Part shown: piece after piece, positions 45,918-57,997 of the stretch | How the letters are laid out: each line of letters opens with the position of its first letter | Numbering within the stretch: the stretch's first letter is position 1 | From: Bidens hawaiensis | Lineage: Eukaryota; Streptophyta; Magnoliopsida; Asterales; Asteraceae | NCBI GenBank assembly: GCA_021521415.1 | Contig: JAIQDT010001667.1 | Span: 372,001-436,000 of the forward strand | Length of the DNA stretch: 64,000 nucleotides | Reading direction: 5' to 3' | Notes under the pieces: model-generated | Told to the model about the DNA's origin: nothing | The model's input: only the letters and a program-made list of their open reading frames with translations | The model's database searches: none | Made by a program: the position numbers and the translations under genes

Positions 45918-46131
45918 ATATTCGTTACGATATCAGAACTAAAATAATAATAAAAAACATAAAAATATATGCAACCAATGGTGTGGTGCCGCTTGGGCCA
46001 ATAAAAGGTCTAACGGCACCAAACTTTCAAATTATTATACAGTAATATATATTGTTAAAAATATTATGATGGATGAGGTCCTACACAAAAGATGGTAATT
46101 AAAAAGTAAAAACAAATGTTGGGTTAAATAA

Positions 46132-46518
46132 GGGTGTGTTTGGGATTGCTTATTTAGGTGAAAAAGGACTTTTTGATTAAAATGACTCATAAACTTATGA
46201 AATTTTGAAAAGAAGTTTTTTAAAAGAATGTTTGGATTAGCTTATGTGTTGCGGAAAACCAAAATGACCAAAATGGGCACTCTTTTTTTAAATGAGTGTA
46301 ATAAGGTTTAAGGGTGAGAGGGGTATAATAGGTAAATCAAACTCATTAAGTTAATAAGTTGCATATTTCTAACTTTTCAAAACCCTTCTATTTTGTCTTC
46401 ACCATAAGTTAAAATCCATAAGGTCTTATATTTTCCCAATCTTCTTATACACCTTATTAACTTTTCAAAAAGTTTATAAGTTATAAGTTGATGAAAATAA
46501 GGAATCCCAAACACCCTC
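46132..46518. mobile_element. PIF/Harbinger (Tourist-like) MITE, 387 bp
   Basis: The left end is GGGTGTGTTTGGGATTGCTT and the inverted right end is GAGGGTGTTTGGGATTCCTT. The flanking TAA duplication (46129-46131 and 46519-46521) is typical of this superfamily. No coding capacity. Confidence 0.82.
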
Positions 46519-46590
46519 TAAGTTTTTAGTTGTAACTATTAATCATGCCTAAATAAATAAGTTCAAATATTAGTAGATACTATACTACTT

Positions 46591-46699
46591 GCCTTACCTG
46601 TAGTGATGCGATGGTAAAGTTGTTAGTAAAAACTAGGGTTCGAGCCTTATAAAAGGCAAAAAGATGGAAAATATAAATTAGCTTTCAAAAGAAAAAAAA
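46591..46699 (+). mobile_element. Short SINE, 109 bp, with perfect target duplication
   Basis: A perfect 14-bp duplication ATACTATACTACTT flanks it (46577-46590 and 46700-46713). It contains a box A-like GCGATGGTAAAG and the box B GGTTCGAGCC and ends in AAAAGAAAAAAAAA. These are pol III promoter elements plus an A-rich tail, the hallmarks of a tRNA-derived SINE. Confidence 0.85.
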
Positions 46700-46826
46700 A
46701 TACTATACTACTTTTATGTGTCTTAAATAAGTTAGATAGACGTAAACACTTTGTTTTGTTCTAAATACTAGTGTTTATTACTCTATCTGATTTCTTAACA
46801 TGCAATAAGTCGATACTCCTAATAAG

Positions 46827-46974
46827 TAGTCAGAATTGAAGTTATCATAGAAAAGATATGTCCTAATTATTCTAATAGGGATTGTGGTAGATGTGCTAAT
46901 TAGTCAGAATTGAAGTTATCATAGAAAAGATATGTCCTAATTATTCTAATAGGGATTGTGGTAGATGTGCTAAT
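46827..46974. repeat. 74-bp perfect or near-perfect tandem duplication
   Basis: TAGTCAGAATTGAAGTTATC starts at 46827 and again at 46901. The two copies look identical, so the duplication is recent. Confidence 0.95.
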
Positions 46975-47688
46975 AATGTAAATGTCAATGGTATCAAATA
47001 AAATAGGTGCCTTATTCAAACGTTATCATATAGAAATCCCCTGCATACTTTCAAATAAAATATACTCAAGTCACCATGTGAATTTTTGTTAATATATCTC
47101 TAATTATATTTTCTTATCTATAATAATATATATAAACGAAAACCAAAAAATCCTATGTGTTGCGATGTGGTCGCTCCCCCATTTTTTGGAGTCACCAGAT
47201 TTGCTTGATTTTTAAATAGAGTCTTCTCATGCATTTGACCCGAATTCATGGGTATGAGTCTTACCAAACCCAGATATTCCTTAAACGAGTTATAACATCT
47301 CATTAAATAAAAAATTATTCTCACCAAATTATTGATGTAAAAATCCTATAAAATAGGATATACTAAAAATTAATATCTTATTTATTTTAAAAAAGATATA
47401 TATATTATTTAAATTAAAAAAACCAATTTGATAGTAAAAAAAATAAACGGATCTTGGGTCTCATTAAACCATAAGTATATTATTAACTTTCACTTTCATA
47501 AATATAGTAAAAGAAATAAACGGGTCTTGGGTCTCATTAAAATCATATATCTTTTAAATCGGGTTATAGCATCTTATATTTGTCAAACAATTTATCATCA
47601 AGCCATAAGTATATTATTAACTTTCATACAATAGAAATATATAAATACAAAAAAATAGATAAATATTAAAACAAATAATATAAAACAA

Positions 47689-47716
47689 CCCCGTAATACG
47701 GGGGATAAAAACTAAT
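47689..47716 (+). mobile_element. Helitron 3' terminus (hairpin plus CTAAT)
   Basis: CCCCGTAATACGGGG (5-bp stem, 5-nt loop; 47689-47703) is followed by GATAAAAA and CTAAT ending at 47716, next to T. It is the same layout as the end at 31402, in the opposite orientation. The 5' end was not found. Upstream (47440 and 47515) a ~75-bp unit with CTTGGGTCTCATTAAA is duplicated. Confidence 0.65.
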
Positions 47717-50700
47717 TCACACATATATAGGTATACACTTTCGATTTAGAAAGTGGAAAAGTGTTTAATATATAATTGAACAAGATAAACATAGCTTATG
47801 AACTATAGTAGCCATCCCAATGATCCCCAACATAAATGGGTGAGGTGAGACATCCCAAATACTTTATTAAGGAGGAGATCTTGAGTTTAAGTTTTCGTGC
47901 ATGACAAAATAAATAGAGGGTTTCAGGTTATATGAGAAGGTTTCCTTAATGGAGGGTGGACTGTTTAATGAGTTTCCCTTTGGAGACGTGTCATCCTAAC
48001 ATCCCACGATTTCATACTTAAGAAATGAGATGATCAGGTAGGTCAGTAACCCCCCGCTAGTGATTCATGATTGTTGATAATAAAAGGCAACCACAAAATT
48101 TACACAGGAACTTAACCAAATTTGATTTGAAAGTATGTAAGATTCTTTTGAGGGTTTCCTTTAACAAAATAGTGTAATTTATGTAAACTCAGGTTCCAGA
48201 AATATGTAATCTGATATACATAAATAATCTGGTCTGTTGAAACTGAGAATTAAAAGTGGATGGTTTAAAGCAAGGACGGTGATCAATACACTAGTGATAA
48301 TCTTTTTGTTGATTATTGTAGTCTTTTAGACTTTGTGTAACATACGATAACCATTATACACTTACAAAAACAATAAAGGATTTGTTTCGAACAAAAGCAC
48401 TATAATATTTGATTCGTCTTATAAGTACATGGTGCAAAAATGAGAGCACATGATCGATCATCTCCTTATTCAGTTTCAGCAAATTAATTAGTTACATAGT
48501 TTGTGCTGTTAATTATAACTTGTTAACTAACCATGCAAGTATTCAAGTAAGTTGGCAACTAGTTGTCTAGTTGGACCTTCGTATGTTATGCCTGCAAATT
48601 ATTTGGTTTGCTTGTAACACAAGGTTTTATAATTTTTAATCTACTTATTGCAAAAGCATGCCTAATAATTTATTGCAAAAGCATTCCTAATAAAATAATA
48701 ATTACTAGTTTCAAATGGTTTGATAGGGAAAGGTCACATTCGAACGAGCTAATTTACTAATACTATTGATGTCTAGTGTGGACCTAATTCAAAGCACAAA
48801 TCATATATTTGACTTTTGATGTTTAGTGTGGAGTTATGATATTGTCTTTTATAAGTGTAGAAAATGAGAGAAGCATTTACAACACAAAGAAAGTTGGAAC
48901 AAGATGAATCACTACTTCACTAATTACTTTCGTAAACAAAATAATTAATACTAATGTAGAATGTTTTCTGGGTGGAATAACTCGAAAGGGATAAGCAACA
49001 ATTACATATTCAACCTTAAATGCACGAAGTTGTTCATCAATTATTGTAAGATTGAACTTTAACAACATTATCTATGAGTGTAACTTATCGATCTTTTCTT
49101 AATCCGAACCCTAATGATTTATGTATACCAATAATTAGAAAACACATACAAAGACACAATAAGAAAGACTGAAACAATATGAATCTATAATATTTGTATT
49201 AATAACCGTAATTAGTGTGGTAAAACAATTTGGCTCTCTATCAAAGTACTAGCCTTTTACAGTTAACATACTCAAGGTCTACTTAAGAGTAAGTTATCAC
49301 CTTTGAAAACATGAAATTAGTAGTGTCAGATGCTCAGATGGCGGGGATATTCTGAACATGTTCATTCAATCCTGATGAAATTTCTAGGCCATATGCTAAC
49401 TATGGTTTTGGAAAAAGTAAATGAAACTGGCTTGGTTGGCTGAATGACCAAAATGATTTGGTTTTGACGGTTTAGGCAATTTTTAACAAAAAAAAATAAA
49501 ATTGTATCATTTTCAATGTTTTCTAGATTTTTTTAATGTTCTAAACAGTGATAGGCTTGAGAAAAGGACCAAGAGTTTTACCTTCTAATTATTAAAGAGG
49601 TTTATGGTAAAAAAAATAAAGAGACCAAAAAAACTTAAGAAAGCATGAACGCATTCTTATTAATAATCTATACATGTTACAATTAAAAATACTTTTTATT
49701 AATTAGATTCGTACATGTACACATTTATTTTTAAATTTCTTTATTAAAGTTACATACATTAAAAATAATAATTTTTTTTTCATAAATATCTACCAAACCA
49801 TAGATAGAACCGTGAAACCCAATTTTAAGCAAAAAACAGAACCATGTTACTTCAAAATCAATCAAACTTGTTAATTTTGATCGGTTTAGATGGTTCAAGT
49901 GGTTTTAGAGGTTTTTAAACAACTTTAGTTTTAGTAATCCTTAGTTTTTATCGGTCGCAATTATTGTATTAGGTTACTAACGGTGACCGATTGGATTAAC
50001 TGAGAGATGTGATTGGATGTGGGAATAAAACTTGAACTTATGGCATGATTTATGGGCTGATAAGTGCCCACATCCCACTTTATGTTCTTTTTTCTTGCCT
50101 TGTATGAGTTACAATAGGATAAAATTAGCAAGGTAAAAGATCGATATACAAAACACGACAACATCATAGACTAGTTGTGGAAACGGAAGAGATTCTTCAT
50201 GACTCGAAGCTTCGTGAGTTGCAAATGGAAATGGAAACAGAAACGTAATGACTCGGTCGATTTCTTTCTCCACTCCCTTAACGAAGAAATTGAAGGTGCT
50301 GGGTCAAATCAGGAAAATCAACACATGATTGGATTAATGTTATCTCGTTGAAATTTAGTTACTTTGCCTTTAAGGCCGCTTATTCCATCCATGGACGATC
50401 TCTGAAGAGATTGAGGCATTATATAGTTATCAATTTATGCATTAACTAATAAGTGCGATGAAATGCATGAATAATTTGATCATGTTCTAGTGTCGTGTGA
50501 TTTCGTAAAATCTATGACTACAGATTTGCACTTGGTGTAAACTTGGTCATACATCTTCTTGTACTTCAGTTGCACACATTTTGTGGGATTCCCAAATAGA
50601 CAGCTTTGACTTAACTTGTATTCTTATCCATTTATTGGGTTACTTGAGGATTTGGAATGATATACTTTATGACAACAAAATATTGTCGTTCACAACTTCA

Positions 50701-53030
50701 CATCATCATTGAGGAGATCAAGTCCTACTCATTCATATGAGTGAAAACAGGTCGGAATTCAGAAGCATGAATTGGTCTAGGTGGCGTAGTTTAGATTTAA
50801 GCAACGTTTCTATGTAACTCATTTGGTGTTTTCTACAGTTTAATCATTGCTAGAATTTTTTTTATTTTTTTTTATTAATAGTATATTTCTTCAGCAGTTG
50901 AGAAAAATAAAAAAGAAAAACTAACGACAAAACCTCTTACACAAGAAGTATGGAATCATTGTAAATGACAAAGCTAATGATGATTGATGAAATGTCAAGA
51001 AGCTGATTCCGATATAACTTAATATTTAACGAATGAAATAAATGTAAAATAAGAATATAGAAGTATGTCCACAAAATAAAAGTTGCATGCCAAAGCTAGT
51101 TTAAAGATGTGTATACGAACTTTTAATTCATTTTATTTATAAACAACAATTGTTAACTAATAGGGTAATTTGTTTAATTATATTGAATAGATTAATTATT
51201 TATAAGATTACACATATATACGAGATACAAAAAAGATAAAATAATCAAATTTTAATATTATTTGAACTGAGTCACTCACAAAAACAACTCAAGTTTTAAT
51301 ATTATTCCAGTATAATGAAATCGTAACATACACGTTGTCTTTTTCTAAATTAAGTGATGTAAATGCAGGATATGTGTAATATACTCGATAACAAGAAGTT
51401 GACGGATAAATCTTTTTGAACCCTTGTTTAATTAAAACATTTTTTAAACAATTTATTCAAGTTATTTATAATGCTATGTGTTGCAAAACGGAGTGTAATC
51501 CAAAACTTCCCATATATCCGGTACTAATATGAAAAAACAGTTACGATTATGCTAGCTTGTCACGAGACGAATGTCTTGTTCCGAACATCTATTATGTACA
51601 TGCCCGTTTGAGATATAGTTAGCCCGACATGAGTAAATGTTACACATTATCCACTTCGAAACACCTCTAATGTTTTGCAAATCACAAATTTCCTTTGCAA
51701 TATTTTCAAAGAAATAAATGATTGTTTTGATATAATTATCAAAAGAGAATGATGACAGGCTTAATTATAAAAGAAGGTTGTAAAGGGTATTATCAACAAT
51801 GGTTTAAGAGGATTAATCAAATGGAACTATTGGAGGGGCCACTGATTTAGTGGCTTAAACTCAAATGTTACAATTTGATAGAATATCCACATCAGATTGA
51901 TAATCAACCCCACCTCAAATTTGCTGTTTTTGGTGCTAATTTAGCTGTAACCATATCTTCTTTATTTTTAATTTATTTTGTTAACGTAGAGATGGATCAA
52001 TGTAAATTGACACTTATTTATAGATTTGTCTCTCTTTAAGTGTTTCTATAAAAAACTATACGGAAACAAATTTCACGTTCCTATTTTATATTCCATTTGT
52101 TAATCAACATTTTCATTCCAAATACAAGATCCAATTCACTTTTTTTAGTAGTTACAACTTTTGCCATATACACGAAACGCCTATTTTTACATGAAATTCT
52201 TTCAGAAATTTGACTTTCTTTTTTATATAATTTATATACATTGATTTCTAACAAAACCTAATTACAATAGAGAAACAAATAAATGGGTTTGAATTATAAA
52301 GTTAGGTTTCTATATTACAAGACATTTACAAGCTATGGCAATTCGTATATATGTGAATATATTTGTATATTTCATGGAAATATATGTGAAAGTTATATAG
52401 CAGGATCATTATCATATAAATACTCATATATAGAAATTATTTTTGATTTTTTTATTACACATTCTTAATTACTTGTACTACATGTCTACATGTATAACAT
52501 GAAATAACTTTTTAACGCTGGATTGAGTTGAATTAATCAATCTTATTTCCTACCAATTAAACTTATTAAGATATATCAGAAGGATTAAAAAGCTATTATT
52601 TTCAATAAACTAATTTAAGATATCATAAAACTTCACTAATTCATTTTCATATAAACTTGTAGACCTTTAAACTGCCATATATTGGTAATTTTTTTATTTC
52701 TTTTTTATAATGAAAATTCATATATTGAACATAAAGATTCAATTACAATAGAGATTAGAGATGTAGGTATGCAGGTTACAAACACTCTTTTTTAATTTTA
52801 AATGGTAAACCCGATCCTACTAACCAGTCGAATTCTATATATTTTTCAGTGGAATTTAATTTTATATATTTTTCAGTAGAAACGTGTACAACAATGTAAC
52901 GTCCGTACGTGTAAACTTTGTAAACAATAATACAAAACACATCGATATAGCACTCGTTTGAAACAGAAGAGAACAGCGCCTAAAATATTTAAAACTACAC
53001 TAACGGTGGTAACTTAACGCCGTTAACACA
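47717..53030. other. AT-rich intergenic DNA
   Basis: More than 5 kb with only short random frames. I recognise no gene, RNA or complete element. Confidence 0.6.
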
Positions 53031-53038
53031 CATCCACT

Positions 53039-53047
53039 ATTTATACA
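53039..53047 (+). promoter_or_regulatory. Likely TATA box of the WVD2-like gene
   Basis: CTATTTATACACCAC lies upstream of a likely non-coding first exon. A good donor (CCGTAAGAATC) near 53130 and an acceptor (TGTATGCAG) at about 54039 imply a leader intron of about 0.9 kb before the ATG at 54043. Confidence 0.5.
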
Positions 53048-53438
53048 CCACTCCTCGTTAAACGAATAGAAATCACTTTCGGACTCTAGACGAACTGTTC
53101 AAATCCTTCGCAGATCAGATGCTTTAATCCGTAAGAATCTCGTCACATTTTCTCTAATTTTCAAATTAATGCAACATTTATGTGTTTGCAGAGCAATTGA
53201 ATTGTAATTAGGTTTACAGTATGATTTTTCGTCTTGTTTTTTAAATTAAGTTGTTATTTAGGGTTTATGTGACGGATTGTTACGGAATACGTGAGATTAG
53301 TGGTTAAATTTTGAAGTGATTCATGAAATTTAGGTTTTGTGTGTTATGAAGCTGAAGTTTTGCTAAACAGAAAGCTGATTACTGTTATACTGTAGTAGTG
53401 TAGCGTAATTAACATTTGTGACACAATTAAAAATTATA

Positions 53439-53880
53439 GGGGTGTAAACGAGCCAAGCCGAGCTCGCTCGACCAGGCTTGAGCTCGGATCATTTAGCTTA
53501 TAGAGAGCCTGAGCTTGAGCTCAGCTAGTTTTGAGCTCTATCTGTAAACGGTGTAAAATTTGATTTTGGCTCATGAGTAATTTTTCAAGCTCGCGCTCGG
53601 GCTCGACTCGTTTCTCATTTATTAATAATTTTATACGTATTTATAATTATTAATATATGTGTTTGTATTTAAAGAATAATTTAATATATAACAAGTACAT
53701 ATAATATATTATTTGGTTATTTTTATCCCAGTCTTATATATAATAACAAATATTAAGTAGATATATGTTAAATTAAAATTATATAAATAACAGGCTCGTT
53801 TAGGCTCGCAAGTCGGATTGAGCTCAATTAGTGAAGCACAAGCTCGGTTCGTTTATTAAACAAGCCTATTGTTTAGCTTA
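53439..53880. repeat. GAGCTCG-rich dispersed repeat in leader intron
   Basis: It starts GGGGTGTAAACGAGCC and contains GAGCTCGCTCGACCAGGC. It is the same family as 27610-27920, in reverse orientation. The distal end is not clear. Confidence 0.65.
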
Positions 53881-54042
53881 TTAGTAAATAGAATTTAGAT
53901 AAAAACTGAAAGTTCAAAGTTTGTATTAATTACAATGAATTAGTACCTAAGGTGACTCTACATATGATGCTAGATGGTCTTTGATATGTATATATATAGA
54001 ATTTTTATTATTTTTTAACTTCATTGTTGTGTATGCAGTATA

Positions 54043-57000
54043 ATGGGAATGGAAGTGGCTAATATATGTATGGACAAGGAAGTGGATTCTGTCACTGTTG
54101 ATGATAATGATAATAATAATATTTCTGGTGATTCAAGTAATGAGCTATTGGTTGAATCCAACGTTTCTGTCAATGAGGACTCAAAGCCTGATGATGTTCA
54201 GACAACAGATGAAGTTAAGGAGTTTGAAGTGAAAAAATGTATTATTGAAGACATAAAACATACAAACAATCTTTCTGGTGATTCAAATAATGATACAGTG
54301 GACTCTGAAACTTGCTTGGTGAAGGAGAAGACGCCATCTGTGGTGCAGCAAACAGAAGGCGAAAGTAAGAAGTCAAACACAACAATCAAACCTTCAACCA
54401 AGTCTGCTAAAACCAAACACACTGTTCCACAACCATTTGCTCTTGCTACTGAAAAACGTGCTCGCCCTGCTGGCAATCTTGTTGCCAAGGCATCTCGTTC
54501 AATCCAAGTTACAAAGAAAACAAATGAAGTAAGTCTTTATAAAATTGCATCAAAATAATATTTTGTTTTTCAATTTGTGTTTTTTGGGTTCAGGCGGTCC
54601 CACCTTCGGTAGGGAGGAAGCCTTTGCAACCGAATAACAAGAAGCATGCAGATGATGATGATTCTTGTTCTGTAGCATCTTCGTATCCATTTCTTTGTTT
54701 TCCTTTAGAACTATTGTTATGAATGTTATTAATAATTATTATTATTATTATTATTGTTATTATTATTATATTCTTTTGCTATTTCTTAACCATAATAAGT
54801 ACTGGTGCAATAGCAAGGACTGTAAGGTCTAAGCCCACTTCTGCTGCAGTTCCTGTGTTCAGGTGCAGCACACGTGCAGAGAGACGAAAAGAGGTACAAA
54901 TTTTGTTAAAATTTTACATGTTAATAGAGGTGACAATTTTTGATCTACTTGCTTATGAATGATTGCGTTGAACTATGTTTTTATTATAATTTTGATCAAA
55001 CATGTAAACAAAAAGAACTAGCTAAAAATTAGATTATTATTGAAGTATAAAACCTCCAAACTCATTTTATTTTAACATGTAGATTATTGAAGTAATATAA
55101 CTTTTGTAATCATATTTGGCACACTAATGATTAACAAAAGTTTTAAATATCTTGGACGTGAGTATCTTGGAGTTTGGACGTTTAGTGAACCGTTAGTGAA
55201 CTGCTTGGTGGGAAGTTTGTTTTTGTTCGTTTATTTAATAAGCGAACATTTATGTTCATGAACGTTCGTTCATTTAAATTCATCTATGTTTGTTCATGTA
55301 CTCTCATTTATGTTTCTTTTTGTGCATTTGTTTATGTTTGATCGTGTACGTTTCTTAATAACGAAATCTATTCTTTATATTTTTAGGCACATGACAATTT
55401 CGTATAGTTTTAATAACTGTTAGACCTCACACATTGTTGTTCACATTTGCTTTTAATTGGTTTTAGCTTAGTTATGTCTGCTCATGTATGTTTATATATG
55501 TTCGTTTGTTTACGCTTGCGAACTGTTCATTTACATTGTTAACAAACGAACATAATTGAACGTGAACATGTTCATTTTTTAATGAACGAACACGAACAAG
55601 AAAACCCTGCTCGTTTATTTGTTCGTGCCGATCGTTTGTTCATTAAAGGTAAAAGAACTAGAACATGATCTGTTCGTGCTCGTTCGGTTAGGCCTTCCTG
55701 TTTCATCTCGTAATAAAAGCTACATGTTTACATAAATACTTTATCAGAATGTTAACTTTTTTTTATGTTCTTTTTAGAGTTAAGTGTCATTTTAGTACAT
55801 GTGGTTTGGCCAACTACGCAACTTTAGTACCTAATCTTTATTTTGTGCAAATGGCTACCTCAGTTTCCCAAAACTTGCATTTTTAGTACTTTTTTCTAAC
55901 CTCGTCCATTTTTTCAGTTAAGTCAAGGATAATTTGGAAACTTCGTTATTTTCTTTTATTTTTTTCTTTTAAATGCTTATATCTTGTAAACCCTAAATCC
56001 CCAAATCATGACATCAAAATCCAAATCCTAAATCACCAAACCCTTTCTCCATATCATCATAGGGTTTGAATTTTTACGATATTTGAGGATTTAGGATTTG
56101 GATTTTGATGTTATGATTTACGGATTTAGGGTATATAAGATATAAGCTTTTAAAAGAAAAGAAAAAAAAACAAAGAAAATAACGAAGTTACCAAATTATC
56201 CATGACTTAACGGAAAAAATAGACGGGGTTAGAAAAAAAGTATTAAAAATGCAAGTTTTGGGAAACTGAGGTAGCCATTTGCACAAAATAAAGATTAGGT
56301 ATTAAAGTAGCGCAGTTGGCCAACCACTGGTACTAAAACGGCACTTATCTCTTCTTTTTATGTTCATTTTCTATAGTTTTACTCCAAATTGGAGGAGAAA
56401 CAACAAGCACTGGAGGCAGAGAAAATTCAATGTGAGGCAAGGACCAAGGTACATACACACATATAATATTTTTCATGATCTAGTTTCTTTTTGCCACGTA
56501 ATGCTTATGTTTTTTTTAAATTATATATAAAAGGAGGAAAAAGAAGCAGCCTTGAAGGAACTGAGAAAGAGTATGACATTTAAGGCAAACCCAATGCCAA
56601 GCTTCTACCATGAGGGCCCACCACCAAAAGTTGAGCTAAAGAAGGTAATCTGTAAACTATATACTTCACATGTTTTGTTAATACAGTTATTATAATACCA
56701 AGTAGAGAAAATTGCAATCATGGTCCCTGTGGTTTGACCAAATTGCAAGCTTGGTACCAAATTTGTATAAATTGCAAACTTGGCTCAAGCACTTGTTAGA
56801 ATGTTGGACATTTAGACCCCGCTATTAATCTCAGTTTATAACGTAAAAGTGATGTCTTGTGCCATTTATGTGAGTGTAATTGTGTCTTTTCAGATTTGAA
56901 ACCCCAATAAATTAGTCTTTCAAACTTCAAAACTTCTAACGTCAACTTAATCACTTTCGGTTTATAAATATGCTTAGATATTATGACGTCTTTAAATATT

Positions 57001-57561
57001 ATGTTTTAAACAAATAAATAAAAGAAAATTGTAAAATGACAAATATACCCTTACTTAATCATAACAACTAACTGGGATTATTGGTGGTGACTAAACCTGC
57101 AATTCTCTCACAAATGTTTGGACTAAGTTTGCAATTTTCAAACTTGGAGACCAAATTTGCAATTTGGTCAAGTTACAGGGATCAGTTGTGCAATATTTAT
57201 TATTTTCTGTAAAGTATTTAGCTTATTGTGTTTTATGGAAACTTTTTAATCTACGTTACTAAATGTCTATATAGACTGTAATTGTAATACTAATATTTTT
57301 GTCTATTTAGACTGTTCTAACAAATAATAATGATTTTTAATTTTGTTACAGCCACCGCCGACTCGTGCAAAATCACCAAAACTGGGTAGAAGTAAAAGCT
57401 GCAGCGTCACTGTCGGTGTTGACAAGTCAAACACAACAAATGCTACAGTTCGCCATAGTCTTGTTATCTTCCAAGACACAACAAACAAAACCGACAACAA
57501 TAAGCTTCAAAGTCGTGATGAAACCGAGCTAAATGAGCCTGTTTTGACCAGTGTTACTTAA
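54043..57561 (+). CDS. WVD2-like (WDL), TPX2-family microtubule-associated protein, 6 exons
   Basis: WVD2/WDL proteins bind and bundle cortical microtubules and affect anisotropic growth. Exons: 54043-54528, 54594-54682, 54800-54893, 56377-56448, 56534-56644, 57352-57561. All are GT-AG with matching phases; the coding length is 1062 nt (353 aa). The start is [20 protein letters not shown]. The N-terminal ~115 residues are acidic and disordered. Then come [35 protein letters not shown] and [14 protein letters not shown]. The TPX2/KLEEK domain is [16 protein letters not shown], then [20 protein letters not shown] and [17 protein letters not shown]. The tail is Ser/Thr-rich. The exon 3 acceptor (ATAATAAG before 54800) was chosen because it alone keeps the frame and gives the family's SST...VRSK motif. 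Introns 3 and 5 carry MITEs. Confidence 0.92.
55140..55720. repeat. GTTCGTTCATTTA-rich repeat in WDL intron 3
   Basis: A dense array of short GTTCG / CGAAC motifs in both orientations (for example CATGAACGTTCGTTCATTTA and TTTAATGAACGAACACGAAC). It looks like a non-autonomous transposon with internal inverted repeats, but I could not fix the ends. Confidence 0.5.
55777..56351. mobile_element. Mutator-like foldback MITE, 575 bp, in WDL intron 3
   Basis: The ends are GAGTTAAGTGTCATTTTAGT and, inverted, GAGATAAGTGCCGTTTTAGT, and inverted homology runs far inward (about 270 bp per arm). The flanking 9-bp duplication TTCTTTTTA (55768-55776 and 56352-56360) is the Mutator length. It ends only 25 bp before the exon 4 start, so it lies next to the branch point and acceptor. 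Confidence 0.88.
56712..57197. mobile_element. Second foldback MITE-like element, in WDL intron 5
   Basis: The left side is TGCAATCATGGTCCCTGTGG ... TTGACCAAATTGCAA; the inverted right side has TGCACAACTGATCCCTGTAA ... TTGACCAAATTGCAA. A target duplication could not be fixed. Confidence 0.65.
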
Positions 57562-57871
57562 GACTTTAATGAGAAGGTTACTATGCAGTCTTGACTCTTG
57601 AGAGTTGAGACTCTACTTGTTGGTGAGTTCTCTAATTTATACAATCTTGATTGTATTTTTGTTAACTTTATTATCAAATCCTGATCTTGGTCAGGGACTT
57701 GCAGTGTTTGCTTAACCTGTTTGTTTATTTGGTGGTTTGGTATTTAATATTTATTATTATGTATGAAGTGTAATTTATACTGCAAGATGTTTTTTTTTCT
57801 TTATGGAGAAAATGTTTTCCTGCTGTAATTAATGTTTTTTTATGTACTCTTCTACAATCTACACATGACAT

Positions 57872-57997
57872 GCCTTAATGGTAATTGAAAACATATATAT
57901 ATATCCAATTACAGGCCTTAATGGTAATTGAAAAAAAATATACATCCAATTACAGGCCTTAATGGTAATTGAAAAAAAATATATATCCAATTACAGT
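57872..57997. repeat. 41-43-bp tandem repeat, 3 copies, 3' of WDL
   Basis: GCCTTAATGGTAATTGAAAA starts at 57872, 57915 and 57956, each followed by an AT-rich tract and CCAATTACAG. Confidence 0.92.

Noticed and set aside
54723..54962. Ile-rich 79-codon frame
   Set aside because: It starts in an ATT microsatellite and overlaps exon 3 of the WVD2-like gene, whose own phase-matched frame is the better call.
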